Shown in pieces: positions 63,953 through 64,000 of a DNA stretch of 64,000 nt. The notes under the pieces are model-generated. The model did no database searches and was not told the origin of the DNA. It was given only the letters and a program-made list of their open reading frames with translations. Both the position numbers and the translations under genes were made by a program. The stretch comes from Fodinicola feengrottensis (lineage in GTDB: Bacteria; Actinomycetota; Actinomycetes; Mycobacteriales; HKI-0501): NCBI RefSeq assembly GCF_010993775.1, contig NZ_WOTO01000032.1, positions 39,838 to 103,837 of the forward strand, in the 5' to 3' direction. Position 1 is the stretch's first letter. Every line of letters starts with the position of its first letter.

Positions 63953-64000
63953 GTCACATCAGGCGGGTAGGGGTGGACCGAACCGGACCGGGACGCCGGG

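Overview
The window is 64 kb of chromosome from a high-GC Gram-positive bacterium, almost certainly an actinomycete. Evidence: GC-rich third codon positions throughout, frequent GTG starts, four-base ATGA/GTGA operon overlaps, Rv3235-family, DUF3159 and DUF6912 proteins that are actinobacterial, a BldC-like helix-turn-helix protein, the order prfB-ftsE-ftsX-(M23 peptidase)-smpB-ssrA, and a tmRNA tag (ADSSQRQFALAA) close to the mycobacterial one. There are about 66 protein genes and one tmRNA; no tRNA, rRNA, CRISPR array or prophage was seen.

Layout. 0.3-9.2 kb: housekeeping and a conserved actinobacterial block (lpdA-like flavoprotein, response regulator, Rv3235/LysM pair, HTH protein, SAF-domain protein and CpaE-like ATPase). 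9.6-16.8 kb: a muropeptide salvage set (secreted NagZ-like GH3, serine hydrolase, amino-sugar kinase, RpiR/MurR regulator, MurQ etherase). 16.8-27.6 kb: nitroreductase, MFS, WS/DGAT acyltransferase, PhzF, PruA, Nudix and prolyl oligopeptidase. 28.4-34.7 kb: three regulator/efflux modules (TetR+DHA2, MarR+MFS, SDR, alpha/beta hydrolase). 34.8-39.5 kb: a compact tad pilus operon (tadABC, Flp-like pilin, two TadE, TadG). 39.7-43.2 kb: PaiB/MocR pair with shared promoter palindromes, and a PadR regulator. 43.4-52.1 kb: prfB, ftsEX, an M23 peptidase, smpB and ssrA. 52.1-57.8 kb: a poorly conserved, lower-GC stretch behind ssrA with unrecognised genes and a BTAD regulator. 57.8-64 kb: a secreted GH43-ricin-SGNH enzyme, an M20 amidohydrolase, a DUF3311/sodium-solute symporter pair and a three-gene cobalt-type nitrile hydratase/thiocyanate hydrolase-like set.

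The most novel signal is in the intergenic DNA. Two repeat families recur. Family 1 is a unit of about 90-100 bp (GGTGCGGCGCGAAA..TGTCGTAC, then a G/C hairpin, then GTGGGTTTGAGGAC); it occurs singly and as head-to-head inverted dimers of about 185 bp, the architecture of REP/BIME elements. Family 2 is an array of paired hairpins (GCCGCAG-nnn-CTGCGGC and GGGGYGCCC..GGGCRCCCC) that sits next to family 1 at three loci; a diverged copy before prfB keeps the hairpin by compensatory changes. A 169-bp snapback MITE has also landed in the end of the HTH gene.

A caution for all gene entries: more than half of the genes carry one or more frameshifts that are repaired by a single base, usually in a homopolymer. 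They affect essential genes (prfB, ftsX) as well as accessory ones, so I treat them as sequence errors and give the full restored span. Frameshift positions are approximate.
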